Below, piece by piece: positions 1 through 8,175 of a stretch of 64,000 bases of DNA. The notes under the pieces were generated by a model. It was not told the origin of the DNA. It made no database searches and saw only the letters and a program-made list of their open reading frames with translations. The DNA comes from Marinilabiliaceae bacterium JC040 (GTDB lineage Bacteria > Bacteroidota > Bacteroidia > Bacteroidales > Marinifilaceae): positions 43,191 through 107,190 of the forward strand of contig SNAP01000008.1 of assembly GCA_022496785.1 (NCBI GenBank), in the 5' to 3' direction. The translations under genes were made by a program, and so were the position numbers. The number at the start of each line of letters is the position of its first letter. Position 1 is the first letter of the stretch.

Positions 1-944
1 GCTAAAGTGTCAGAATTCTTGTTAATAAAATCAGCATCTATTTTAGCTGCACGTAAGGCATTTTCAGCATCATGAGATTGTAAAAGACAAGGTATTCTTA
101 ATTGTTCATCTTTCTGATTTACGTAGTTAATTAGTTCAACTCCAGCGTCATCATAAAGTTTACCTTCTTTATAGAATCTAACATCAGATATAGCACAAAT
201 TATATTATTTCTATACTTATCAACAATGTTAATAGCTTCTTCATAATTACTAACAAGAATAATCTTTGGTCTTACTCTCATAGCAAGTACAATAGCCATA
301 TCATTACCCATATGTTCTTCATTTATAACATTTTGGGTCTGTTGCATTATAGCAGTATATAAAATAGGAAGATATCTTGAATAATACTTAACAGAGTCTT
401 CTGCAAGTAATATAATTCTAACATCTCCTTCCTTAACATCACTTTCAAGATTCATTTTATCCTCAATATATTTCGACATTGCCATAAATACTTGAGTAGA
501 ACCATTCCATACGAAAATCTTTTCAACAATATTGTCTAGTTTATCTTGAAGACTAGTGAAATATGTTAAATCTGAATTGTTATTCACTAACATTAAGATA
601 GGAGTATGAGGATGTTTCTCTTTAATCATCTCACTAGTGTCGATAGGTGCTTTCTTATCAAGGCCTGCCATCACAATAACCATATCGAAATGTCTATTGC
701 TCATAAGTTTAATAGCTTCCTCCTTAGATGAAACACTTGTGAATCGAGGTGCAGAATATAAATTTAACTGAAGATATTCCCCTCTAATTTTATCTGAAAA
801 CTGACCTTCTCTAACTATAGTATATGCATCATAGTAAGTCGCAACTAAAAGAATTTCTCTTACTTTAAAAGGCATTAAATCTTGAAAAATGTCTCTATCG
901 TTTTTCTTCCTTTTATATATTTTACTAATTTTTATTTCGCTCAT
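1..944 (-). CDS. PEP synthase / pyruvate phosphate dikinase-family protein, N-terminal part (partial)
   Basis: This minus-strand gene starts with ATG at 942-944 and is still open at the left edge, so about 314 N-terminal residues are seen. The start reads MSEIKISKIYKRKKNDRD. The fragment has two segments that look like response-regulator receiver folds: an alternating strand/helix pattern with FDMVIVMAGL near residue 90, and VRIILLAEDSVKYYSRYLPI near residues 180-200. The second resembles the acidic pocket of a receiver domain. From memory, Bacteroidales have long proteins in which such a receiver-like region of about 320 residues precedes the ATP- and PEP-binding domains of pyruvate phosphate dikinase or PEP synthase. 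The assignment rests on that resemblance alone, because the catalytic domains lie outside the window. A different receiver-containing protein remains possible. Confidence 0.55.
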   Translation of the reverse strand, partial: MSEIKISKIYKRKKNDRDIFQDLMPFKVREILLVATYYDAYTIVREGQFSDKIRGEYLQLNLYSAPRFTSVSSKEEAIKLMSNRHFDMVIVMAGLDKKAPIDTSEMIKEKHPHTPILMLVNNNSDLTYFTSLQDKLDNIVEKIFVWNGSTQVFMAMSKYIEDKMNLESDVKEGDVRIILLAEDSVKYYSRYLPILYTAIMQQTQNVINEEHMGNDMAIVLAMRVRPKIILVSNYEEAINIVDKYRNNIICAISDVRFYKEGKLYDDAGVELINYVNQKDEQLRIPCLLQSHDAENALRAAKIDADFINKNSDTL

Positions 945-1118
945 ATCATATTAATTTATTACTCTATAATATTAGTAAAAATGCTTTTAAAAAGAAAGGT
1001 ATATCATACCTAGTCTTCTAAAAAGATTTGATATTATTAACAAATAGCGTATGCAAACGTTTTCGATGATTTTTCCGCTAATACTTTGTATAAAAATTTT
1101 ATGATTGAAAAAACTGAT

Positions 1119-1126
1119 TATATTTG
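1119..1126 (+). promoter_or_regulatory. -7 promoter element for mdh
   Basis: TATATTTG matches the Bacteroidota -7 consensus TAnnTTTG and lies about 70 nt upstream of the mdh start. No clear TTG -33 element is seen at the usual 19-20 nt spacing. Confidence 0.4.
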
Positions 1127-1197
1127 TTGGAGAAAGTCTATAAAATGATTTTTATTATATAGAATATATTACAGAACGATATAAAATTTGATATAAG

Positions 1198-2133
1198 ATG
1201 AAAATTACAGTTGTTGGAGCAGGTAACGTAGGTGCTACTTGTGCAAATTGCATCGCTCAAAAAGAGCTTGCAAACGAAGTTGTCTTAGTTGACATTAAAG
1301 AAGGTGTATCAGAAGGTAAAGCTTTAGATATGTGGGAGACTTCTCCTATTAACTATTATGATACACGTGTGACTGGTACTACAGGAAACTATGAATTAAC
1401 AAAAGATTCAGAAGTTGTTGTAATTACTTCAGGGCTTCCACGTAAACCAGGAATGAGTAGAGACGATTTAATTTCTACAAATGCTGGTATCGTTAAATCT
1501 GTAACAGAACAAGTAATTAAATATTCTCCAGATGCAATAATTATTATTGTTTCTAACCCATTAGACGTAATGACATATTGCGCTTTATTAGCATCTAAGA
1601 AATGCAGAAATAAAGTATTCGGTATGGCAGGAGTATTAGATACAGCTCGTTATAGATCATTTATAGCAGCAGAATTAAACGTATCTCCAAAAGATATTCA
1701 AGCTCTTCTATTAGGTGGTCATGGTGATACAATGGTTCCACTTCCACGTTATACTACTGTAGGAGGTATCCCTGTAACAGAATTAATTAAAGAAGATAGA
1801 CTAAACGAAATTATCGAAAGAACAAAATTCGGTGGTGGTGAATTAGTTAAACTTATGGGAACTTCAGCATGGTACGCTCCAGGTGCAGCAGCAGCTCAAA
1901 TGGTAGAAGCTATTGTAAGAGATCAAAAACGTATTTTCCCAGTATGTGCTTACTTAGACGGAGAGTATGGATTTAAAGATATCTATTTAGGAGTTCCTGT
2001 TGTATTAGGAAAAGAAGGTATTGAAAGAATTATTGAAATTGACTTAAAAGAAGACGAAAGAGCTCTTTTAGAAGATTCAGCAAAATCAGTAAAATCTGTT
2101 ATGGAAGTATTAGATAATATGAAATTATTCTAA
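1198..2133 (+). CDS. mdh: Malate dehydrogenase
   Basis: NAD-dependent malate dehydrogenase (311 residues) interconverts malate and oxaloacetate in the cytosol for the reductive or oxidative TCA branch. The Rossmann glycine motif GAGNVGAT is at residues 7-14, with Asp32 positioned to bind the NAD ribose. The substrate loop PRKPGMSRDD (81-90) carries Arg82 and Arg88, the pattern of malate rather than lactate dehydrogenases. The catalytic pair is Asp148 (LDTARYR, with substrate Arg151) and His175 (GGHGDTMV). Length is normal for the LDH-like MDH group. It stands alone, with its own -7 element upstream and a strong hairpin terminator downstream. Confidence 0.96.
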   Translation: MKITVVGAGNVGATCANCIAQKELANEVVLVDIKEGVSEGKALDMWETSPINYYDTRVTGTTGNYELTKDSEVVVITSGLPRKPGMSRDDLISTNAGIVKSVTEQVIKYSPDAIIIIVSNPLDVMTYCALLASKKCRNKVFGMAGVLDTARYRSFIAAELNVSPKDIQALLLGGHGDTMVPLPRYTTVGGIPVTELIKEDRLNEIIERTKFGGGELVKLMGTSAWYAPGAAAAQMVEAIVRDQKRIFPVCAYLDGEYGFKDIYLGVPVVLGKEGIERIIEIDLKEDERALLEDSAKSVKSVMEVLDNMKLF

Positions 2134-2164
2134 AAATTAACTTTTCATAAACTTAAAATATTAG

Positions 2165-2195
2165 AAAGATGTCGCTTTTAGTGACATCTTTTTTT
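2165..2195 (+). terminator. Rho-independent terminator after mdh
   Basis: A 9-bp stem pairs AAAGATGTC (2165-2173) with GACATCTTT (2183-2191), with a 9-nt loop and a T run. Confidence 0.85.
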
Positions 2196-2219
2196 ATTTT
2201 TGATAAAAATTTCTAAAAT

Positions 2220-2648
2220 ATGAACGATTTTGAAATCCCTTTTGAACTATTAGAACTTGAAGATAATAGTTTTCATATACTTTGTCAGATAGAGTTGCCT
2301 TCGGGAAAGACAGGTAATATGGTTATTGATACAGGAGCCTCAAAGACAGTTATTGATTCTCAATTTGTTGATGATACTGTAAAAGTCTTAGAAAACGAAT
2401 CAGATATCAAATCTGGAGGTCTTGGAGGGGCAATCTCAGATACCCAAATAGGAGAGCCTGAATTTATAAAAATAGGAGGAATTTCTTTCGAGAATATTAG
2501 ACTTGCAGTGATAGACTTAAGTTCAATAAACGAATTATATATGCAAGAGTGTAATAGGGAAATTGCTGCATTATTGGGTAGCGATTTGCTTTATAAATAT
2601 AATGCAATTATTGATTATGGAAGAAAAGTGATTACTTTTAAGGCATAA
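2220..2648 (+). CDS. Retropepsin-like aspartic protease-fold protein
   Basis: A 142-residue protein with one clan AA (retropepsin) domain. The active-site motif is VIDTGASKTV with catalytic Asp at residue 37, followed by a Gly-rich flap-like segment (GGLGGAIS) and the closing ALLGSDLL motif that completes the half-barrel. Such proteins work as dimers, because each chain supplies one Asp. No signal peptide or membrane segment is seen, so it is predicted cytosolic; the substrate is unknown. It lies between the mdh terminator and secDF with no obvious partner. Family confidence is high, but proteolytic activity is inferred only from the DTGA motif. Confidence 0.8.
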   Translation: MNDFEIPFELLELEDNSFHILCQIELPSGKTGNMVIDTGASKTVIDSQFVDDTVKVLENESDIKSGGLGGAISDTQIGEPEFIKIGGISFENIRLAVIDLSSINELYMQECNREIAALLGSDLLYKYNAIIDYGRKVITFKA

Positions 2649-2718
2649 TCGTTTGTTTGTAAGAAAGAAAAGTGTAATTCACATAAGTAAATGGGACAAG
2701 ATTTTGTAATTATTTTTA

Positions 2719-2726
2719 TATATTTG
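2719..2726 (+). promoter_or_regulatory. -7 promoter element for secDF
   Basis: TATATTTG fits TAnnTTTG and lies about 60 nt before the secDF ATG, in an AT-rich stretch. Confidence 0.4.
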
Positions 2727-2787
2727 TCCTGTATTTAGCATTTTTTAACAAAAAAAAGAACATAATAATAATAAACCAATTTACAAC

Positions 2788-5784
2788 ATGCAGAATAAAG
2801 GAGCGATAAGGTTACTTGCCATACTATTTGCGTTGGTGAGTTTGTATCAGTTGTATTTCACGTACAAGACAAGAAGTGTTGAAGCAGACGCTCGTCAGTA
2901 TGGAAAAGGAAGTGCTGTTAAAGAAGCAGCCTACTTAGATAGTATTGCCGATCAACCTGTTTACAATTTCTTTGGTATTACAAAGTTTACTTACAAAGAG
3001 TGTAAGGAGTTAGAATTAAATTTAGGTCTTGACCTAAAAGGTGGTATGAACGTTACTATGGAAGTTGACGTTGTTGATTTGATTAAGTCTTTAGCTAATC
3101 ACTCAACAGATCCAACATTCAATAAAGCTATCGAAAGAGCTAAAAAGATGCAATTAGACAGTCAAGACGACTTTGTAAGTCTTTTTGGTAAAGCTTTTGA
3201 AGAAGTTGATCCTAGTGCACAACTATCATCTCCAGACATCTTTGGTAATATTCAATTAAAAGACAAGATTAAATTAGGTGACTCAAACGATCAAGTATTA
3301 AAAGTTATTAAGCACGAAGCAGATATAGCTATTGATAATACATTTAATATTTTACGTACTCGTATCGACCGTTTCGGAGTATCACAACCAAATATTACAA
3401 AAGCAGATATCTCTGGTAGAATAGTTATCGAGCTTCCTGGTATTAAAGATCCAAAGCGTGTTCGTAAATTATTACAGGGAACAGCAGCTTTAGAGTTCTG
3501 GGAAACTTATGAGAATCAAGAATTCTATCCATATCTTGAAAAAATTAATCAAGAATTAATAGTACTTAACGAAGCTAATACTAAGCTTGATTCAGATAAA
3601 GAAACAAAAGCTAAAAAAGAAGAAGCAAAAGATTCTAAAAAGAATAAAGTTTCAGAAGCAGTAGCAAAATCTGAAAAAGCAGCTAAAAAAGAGCAACTTT
3701 CAAAAAAAGAGATTGCAAAAAGATATCCTCTATTTAGTGTATTAAAACCAAATGAGAGAGGAAATTCTTTAGCTCCAGGTTCAGCAGTTGGTTTTGCGTT
3801 TTTAAAAGACACAGCTAAAGTAAATAAGATTTTAGCAATGCCTAAAGTAAAAGCTTTATTACCTAGAGACTGTAAATTACTTTGGGATGTAAAACCTCCA
3901 AGATGGGCTAAGGATGGCGATTTAGTTCGTTTACATGCAATAAAAATTAAGACTCGTAATCGTCAAGCACCTCTAGATGGAGATGTTGTTGTTGATGCTC
4001 GTCAAACTTTTGGAGATTCTCAAGCAGATCCTACAGTATCTATGACTATGAATGGTAAAGGTGCTAAAATTTGGGCTAGATTAACAAAAGAGAACAAAGG
4101 ACGTTGTATAGCAATCGTTCTTGATAACTATGTATATTCATCTCCTCACGTAAATTCAGAAATTACAGGTGGTAGATCAGAAATCTCTGGACAAGAAACA
4201 GTGAACGAGGCAAAAGACCTTGCAAACATTCTTAAATCTGGTAAACTTCCAGCTCCAGCGAAAATTATATCAGAAGAAATCGTTGGTCCTTCACTAGGAC
4301 AAGAGTCTATTCAATCAGGTATGTGGTCGTTTATCATTGCCTTTGGTTTAGTACTTGCATATATGTTATTCTTCTATTCTTCAGGTGCTGGTCTTGCAGC
4401 TAACTTGGCATTGATTACCAACTTATTCTTTATCTTCGGTATTTTAGCATCATTAGGAGCTGTATTAACACTTCCTGGTATTGCAGGTATTGTATTAACA
4501 ATTGGTATGTCGGTGGATGCTAACGTGCTTATTTTTGAACGTATTCAAGAAGAATTGAAATCAGGAAAAGGATATCAATTAGCAATAAAAGAAGGATATA
4601 ATAATGCATATTCAGCAATTATTGATGGTAACATCACTACTTTATTAACAGGTATCATTCTTTACATTTTCGGTGAAGGTCCTATTAAAGGTTTTGCTAC
4701 TACATTAATCATTGGTATTTTCTCATCTCTTTTCTGTGCTATTTTCATTACAAGATTAATTCTTGATAGAAAATTAGGTAAAGGTAAGAATCCTTCTTTC
4801 ACAACAGGATTTACAGCAAATTGGTTAAGAAATACAAATATCAATTTCATAGGTGCAAGAAAAACATGTTATATCATCTCTGGTGTAATGTTAATTATCA
4901 GTATAGGTTTCTTAACAACAAGAGGTCTAAACCAAGGTATCGACTTTACAGGAGGTAGAACATATGTTGTACAATTAGAAAAAGATTCATCAGTAGAAAA
5001 GGTAGCATCAGCATTAGCAACACAATTTGGTTCAGCTCCAGAGGTTAAAACTTTTGGTAAAGCAAATCAAGTGAAGATCGCTACTAAATATAAAATCAAC
5101 GATAAAGGAAACGAAGTAGACGACGAGGTAGAAGCTTTATTATATAAAGGTCTTAAGCCTTATTTACCAGCAAATATGAATGAAAAAGCATTTATTGAAG
5201 ATGGTATTAAGATGTCTCAAAAAGTAGGTCCAACAATTGCAGATGATATTCGTCAGGCAGCAGTATGGTCTATCTTACTAGCATTATTAGTTATCTTTAT
5301 CTACATTAGAATAAGATTCTCTAGATGGCAATATGGTTTAGGTGCTGTTGTAGCCCTAGCTCATGATACTATTATTGTATTAGGATTATTCTCAATGTTG
5401 TATGGAATATTACCATTCTCACTAGAAATTGACCAAGCATTTATTGCTGCGATATTAACAGTGGTTGGTTATTCTATTAATGATACAGTGGTTGTATTCG
5501 ACCGTATTAGAGAGTATCTTGGATTACATCCTAAGAGAAAGACTAGCGAAATAACTAATGAGGCACTTAACTCAACATTAAGACGTACATTTAGTACATC
5601 GCTTTCAACCTTAGTTGTGTTATTAGCAATCTTTATCTTTGGTGGTACATCTATCCAAGGATTCACATTTGCATTATTAATTGGTGTTGTTGTTGGTACA
5701 TATTCATCATTATTTATTGCAACTCCTATAGCTTACGATACTTCAAACAAAGTAAATGCTGTAGTAGCTAAAAAGAAAAAATAA
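2788..5784 (+). CDS. secDF: Protein translocase subunit SecDF (fused SecD and SecF)
   Basis: SecDF is an inner-membrane RND-family protein that uses the proton gradient to pull exported proteins out of the SecYEG channel. Here SecD and SecF are one 998-residue chain, as in other Bacteroidota. The SecD half begins with a membrane helix (about residues 5-25) and the D1 motif LGLDLKGGMN (79-88). It then has a large periplasmic domain and a membrane block containing GMSVDANVLIFERIQEELK. The SecF half starts near residue 685, with its own GIDFTGGRTY motif, an intramembrane Asp in ALAHDTIIVLG and GYSINDTVVVFDRIRE. Residues about 265-310 are a Lys/Glu-rich low-complexity insert in the periplasmic domain. 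A strong terminator follows. Confidence 0.96.
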   Translation: MQNKGAIRLLAILFALVSLYQLYFTYKTRSVEADARQYGKGSAVKEAAYLDSIADQPVYNFFGITKFTYKECKELELNLGLDLKGGMNVTMEVDVVDLIKSLANHSTDPTFNKAIERAKKMQLDSQDDFVSLFGKAFEEVDPSAQLSSPDIFGNIQLKDKIKLGDSNDQVLKVIKHEADIAIDNTFNILRTRIDRFGVSQPNITKADISGRIVIELPGIKDPKRVRKLLQGTAALEFWETYENQEFYPYLEKINQELIVLNEANTKLDSDKETKAKKEEAKDSKKNKVSEAVAKSEKAAKKEQLSKKEIAKRYPLFSVLKPNERGNSLAPGSAVGFAFLKDTAKVNKILAMPKVKALLPRDCKLLWDVKPPRWAKDGDLVRLHAIKIKTRNRQAPLDGDVVVDARQTFGDSQADPTVSMTMNGKGAKIWARLTKENKGRCIAIVLDNYVYSSPHVNSEITGGRSEISGQETVNEAKDLANILKSGKLPAPAKIISEEIVGPSLGQESIQSGMWSFIIAFGLVLAYMLFFYSSGAGLAANLALITNLFFIFGILASLGAVLTLPGIAGIVLTIGMSVDANVLIFERIQEELKSGKGYQLAIKEGYNNAYSAIIDGNITTLLTGIILYIFGEGPIKGFATTLIIGIFSSLFCAIFITRLILDRKLGKGKNPSFTTGFTANWLRNTNINFIGARKTCYIISGVMLIISIGFLTTRGLNQGIDFTGGRTYVVQLEKDSSVEKVASALATQFGSAPEVKTFGKANQVKIATKYKINDKGNEVDDEVEALLYKGLKPYLPANMNEKAFIEDGIKMSQKVGPTIADDIRQAAVWSILLALLVIFIYIRIRFSRWQYGLGAVVALAHDTIIVLGLFSMLYGILPFSLEIDQAFIAAILTVVGYSINDTVVVFDRIREYLGLHPKRKTSEITNEALNSTLRRTFSTSLSTLVVLLAIFIFGGTSIQGFTFALLIGVVVGTYSSLFIATPIAYDTSNKVNAVVAKKKK

Positions 5785-5810
5785 GCTTTTTAAAGTTTAA
5801 AATATTTCAA

Positions 5811-5845
5811 ATAGCTGTCTGGATTTTCAGACAGCTATTTTTTTG
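5811..5845 (+). terminator. Rho-independent terminator after secDF
   Basis: An 11-bp perfect stem pairs ATAGCTGTCTG (5811-5821) with CAGACAGCTAT (5828-5838), followed by a run of seven T. Confidence 0.92.
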
Positions 5846-5943
5846 TGCTTTAATATATCGTTTTGAATATATATTAGTGAGATAAATATTTTTATATCGT
5901 CTAATTTGTTAATAAATTAGATGTACCGAATTAAAGATGTTTC

Positions 5944-6042
5944 TATCTTGTCTTTCTATCCTTTTCGTATTCTTATTGTACCCTCTCCGTACTTTGTCCA
6001 TGCTTTGTCCATGGTCTGTCCATCCTTTCTCCAACCTATCTT
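5944..6042. repeat. Degenerate 11-nt tandem repeat array (about 9 units)
   Basis: Nine consecutive 11-nt units without gaps lie in the 436-nt gap between secDF and the 50-residue peptide gene. The core units are CGTACTTTGTC (5988-5998), CATGCTTTGTC (5999-6009), CATGGTCTGTC (6010-6020) and CATCCTTTCTC (6021-6031). The outer units are more diverged, for example CGTATTCTTAT (5966-5976) and CAACCTATCTT (6032-6042). The plus strand is pyrimidine-rich and richer in C than its surroundings. No coding frame is kept, since 11 is not a multiple of 3. A related array lies at 63567-63621. The rest of this gap holds the secDF terminator, a small inverted repeat at 5901-5920 (CTAATTT/AAATTAG) and otherwise nothing I recognise. 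Confidence 0.85.
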
Positions 6043-6220
6043 GTAATAAGCATGTCTAATGGATGTCTTATATATGTGAAATTATAGGGGATGATATTTA
6101 GAATCTAAAATCAAAATAATAATTTATAATGTAGTTTTTTACTTTCAGTTTTGATGAATAATTATAAATGATTAATTTGCGTTCACGTGCAGAAGACTCA
6201 TCAATACAAATTATATAGCT

Positions 6221-6373
6221 ATGAAATCAAAAGAAAAAATTACTGAGGAAAATATTGAAAGAGATCAGTATGAAAGTCCTCAATGTGAGATTGTTACAGT
6301 GGAATTAGAGACTCCAATTTTGTCGGGTAGTGGAACCGGAGGTTCAGACTGGGGAGATGGAGGTAGTTGGTAG
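6221..6373 (+). CDS. Small Gly/Ser-tailed peptide upstream of fimbrillin-like genes (50 aa)
   Basis: ATG at 6221 and TAG at 6371-6373 give 50 residues. The first half is charged (MKSKEKITEENIERDQYESP). It continues CEIVTVELETPILSGSG and ends in a Gly/Ser/Asp/Trp tail (GGSDWGDGGSW). There is no signal peptide. I recall short proteins of this pattern (a YxxPxCEVV-type middle with a Gly-rich, Trp-containing tail) as common in Bacteroidales next to fimbrillin-type genes; their function is unknown to me. The gene is 29 nt upstream of a fimbrillin-like lipoprotein and is probably co-transcribed with it. A ribosomally made, modified peptide cannot be excluded, but no modifying enzyme is nearby. Confidence 0.7.
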   Translation: MKSKEKITEENIERDQYESPQCEIVTVELETPILSGSGTGGSDWGDGGSW

Positions 6374-6402
6374 ATAACATTAACTTAAACTAATATATTG
6401 TA

Positions 6403-8175
6403 ATGAGAAGTATACGTTTATATCTAGGTGTGGTATGCCTAATACTAATTACCGCATGTAGTTCTAAAGATGTTTTAGATGATTCAAATCTAAAACCAGA
6501 ATTGAAAAAAGTAGTCGTAAAATGTTCAGTAGGAAATGAAAATCCAAAAACAAAAGCTAGTATTTCTATAGGAAAGAATCCTGAAGATGGAGAGGGATTT
6601 ATTTGGGAATCTGGAGAGAGTTTTTACGCTTATTCTATTAATACAATGTTTAACATGATGGGACCTACTCCTAGCGAGTTTAATATTACAAATGGAGTCG
6701 GTTCAAAAAATGGAGAATTTACTTCAGATGGTTTTATTGTAGGAAGTAAGCAAGTGATGGCTAATATTTATGGAGAATCTTTTAATGATCCTAATATGTT
6801 ATCTTTAGTTCAGTATGATAGAATTGGAAAAGATTTTTCTTTTAGATATAATATGCCTTCGAATAGTGCTGTTCAAGATGGAAGAAATATTAACAATCTT
6901 TCTAAGGGAGTACATATGTATTCATTTAATAAAATTGAAGATGGAATTATGCCAGATATTCGTTTTAAGCATTTAACATCATTGTTTCGTTTTACAATTA
7001 CCAATTCAAATTCAACAAGTATAAAAGTTCAGCAGGTAAATATTCAATCTGCTAAACGTTTTGCATATTTAAATGCAGAGGTAAGATATAATATAGATTC
7101 AGAAAAGATGAATTTTATACCAAGTGGCGAGTATGATTTATTTTTAGAGATGAAGAATGTTATATTAGCTCCAGGAGAATCTTGTGATTCCTTTCTTCCT
7201 TTCATACCTGGAATGGAAGATATGTCGGGAAATGACTTGAAATTTAAATTGGATGTTTCTAATGCTGATGGAAGTAATTTAAGAACATATGAATCTAAAA
7301 CTTTAAATACTGACTTAATAATCGCAAAAAATGGTGTTAATCACTTTGAATTAGGTAAAAGATATTGGTTCAATTTATCATTAAATGATGCTGTTAAAAT
7401 AAACAATATTAGCGTATCTGATTGGTCTGCTACTGTTAGAAATTCGGCAAATATAAGTGATATACAAACAATTCCTTTGGATGCAGATAGTGCTGACGCA
7501 GCATTTTTTGTTGATTATGAAAAAGATGAGTATACAGATATTTCTTCTTATATGCTTGGGGATATTAATAATTGGGAATTAGGTAAGACTTGGGAAGATA
7601 AAACAGATAAAGCTGTAATATCAGTAGTTTCGCCTTATAAACATATAAGTTCTTTCAATTTGAAAGTTAGTGATGGAGTAGAGGATGTAAAATTCAAGAT
7701 GCTTAATAAAACACGAACAAGCAGTATTGCATCTTTACTAAATTCTGATGGAATGATAGATTTTGGACCTCTTGATCATTTACTTAATAAAGTAAATGTT
7801 TCTGTGAAGATTAATGGTGCAGATTGTACTTCTAATACTTTAAAAGTATTTAGACATAATACTTTAGAGATAGATTTACGAACAGGAATTCAGAAACTTG
7901 ATGATTACGATAGAGGAGAATTTATAGTAAATAAAGAGAGTTCAGGGAAATATATATGTTATATGGTTCCACAAACAATAAAATCGGGAGAAAATTTTAT
8001 ACAGATTTTATATAATGGAATACGTTATAACTATAAGTTAAGTGCGGATTATGAATTTGTTGCAAATAAAGAAAATAACTTAAATCTTGAATTAGCAATA
8101 ACAAAGAATAAATCGTCAGAGGGTATTGAAGTTAAGGTAGTGAAAGAGGAGTGGAATTCTAATACAAGAAAATAA
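6403..8175 (+). CDS. Fimbrillin-family lipoprotein
   Basis: A 590-residue exported lipoprotein. The signal peptide ends in LILITAC, with the lipidated Cys at residue 19 followed by Ser-Ser-Lys. After a short linker come the KTKASISIG segment (residues about 48-56) and a GEGFIWESGESFYAY-like strand, a pattern typical of the N-terminal domain of fimbrillin-family proteins (Mfa/FimA-like). The rest is beta-rich without Cys motifs. The family covers pilin subunits, tip adhesins and surface lipoproteins; which applies here is not clear. It overlaps the next fimbrillin-like gene by one base (TAATG), so the two are translationally coupled. The small peptide gene lies just upstream. Confidence 0.75.
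   Translation: MRSIRLYLGVVCLILITACSSKDVLDDSNLKPELKKVVVKCSVGNENPKTKASISIGKNPEDGEGFIWESGESFYAYSINTMFNMMGPTPSEFNITNGVGSKNGEFTSDGFIVGSKQVMANIYGESFNDPNMLSLVQYDRIGKDFSFRYNMPSNSAVQDGRNINNLSKGVHMYSFNKIEDGIMPDIRFKHLTSLFRFTITNSNSTSIKVQQVNIQSAKRFAYLNAEVRYNIDSEKMNFIPSGEYDLFLEMKNVILAPGESCDSFLPFIPGMEDMSGNDLKFKLDVSNADGSNLRTYESKTLNTDLIIAKNGVNHFELGKRYWFNLSLNDAVKINNISVSDWSATVRNSANISDIQTIPLDADSADAAFFVDYEKDEYTDISSYMLGDINNWELGKTWEDKTDKAVISVVSPYKHISSFNLKVSDGVEDVKFKMLNKTRTSSIASLLNSDGMIDFGPLDHLLNKVNVSVKINGADCTSNTLKVFRHNTLEIDLRTGIQKLDDYDRGEFIVNKESSGKYICYMVPQTIKSGENFIQILYNGIRYNYKLSADYEFVANKENNLNLELAITKNKSSEGIEVKVVKEEWNSNTRK

Noticed and set aside
2220..2648. Retropepsin-like protein as a retroelement remnant
   Set aside because: No reverse transcriptase, integrase or repeats flank it; it is a single-domain bacterial clan AA protein with an intact frame.
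6221..6373. Modified-peptide (RiPP) biosynthesis cluster around the 50-residue peptide
   Set aside because: No radical SAM, protease or ATP-grasp gene is adjacent; only surface-protein genes are near. The peptide itself is kept as a finding.
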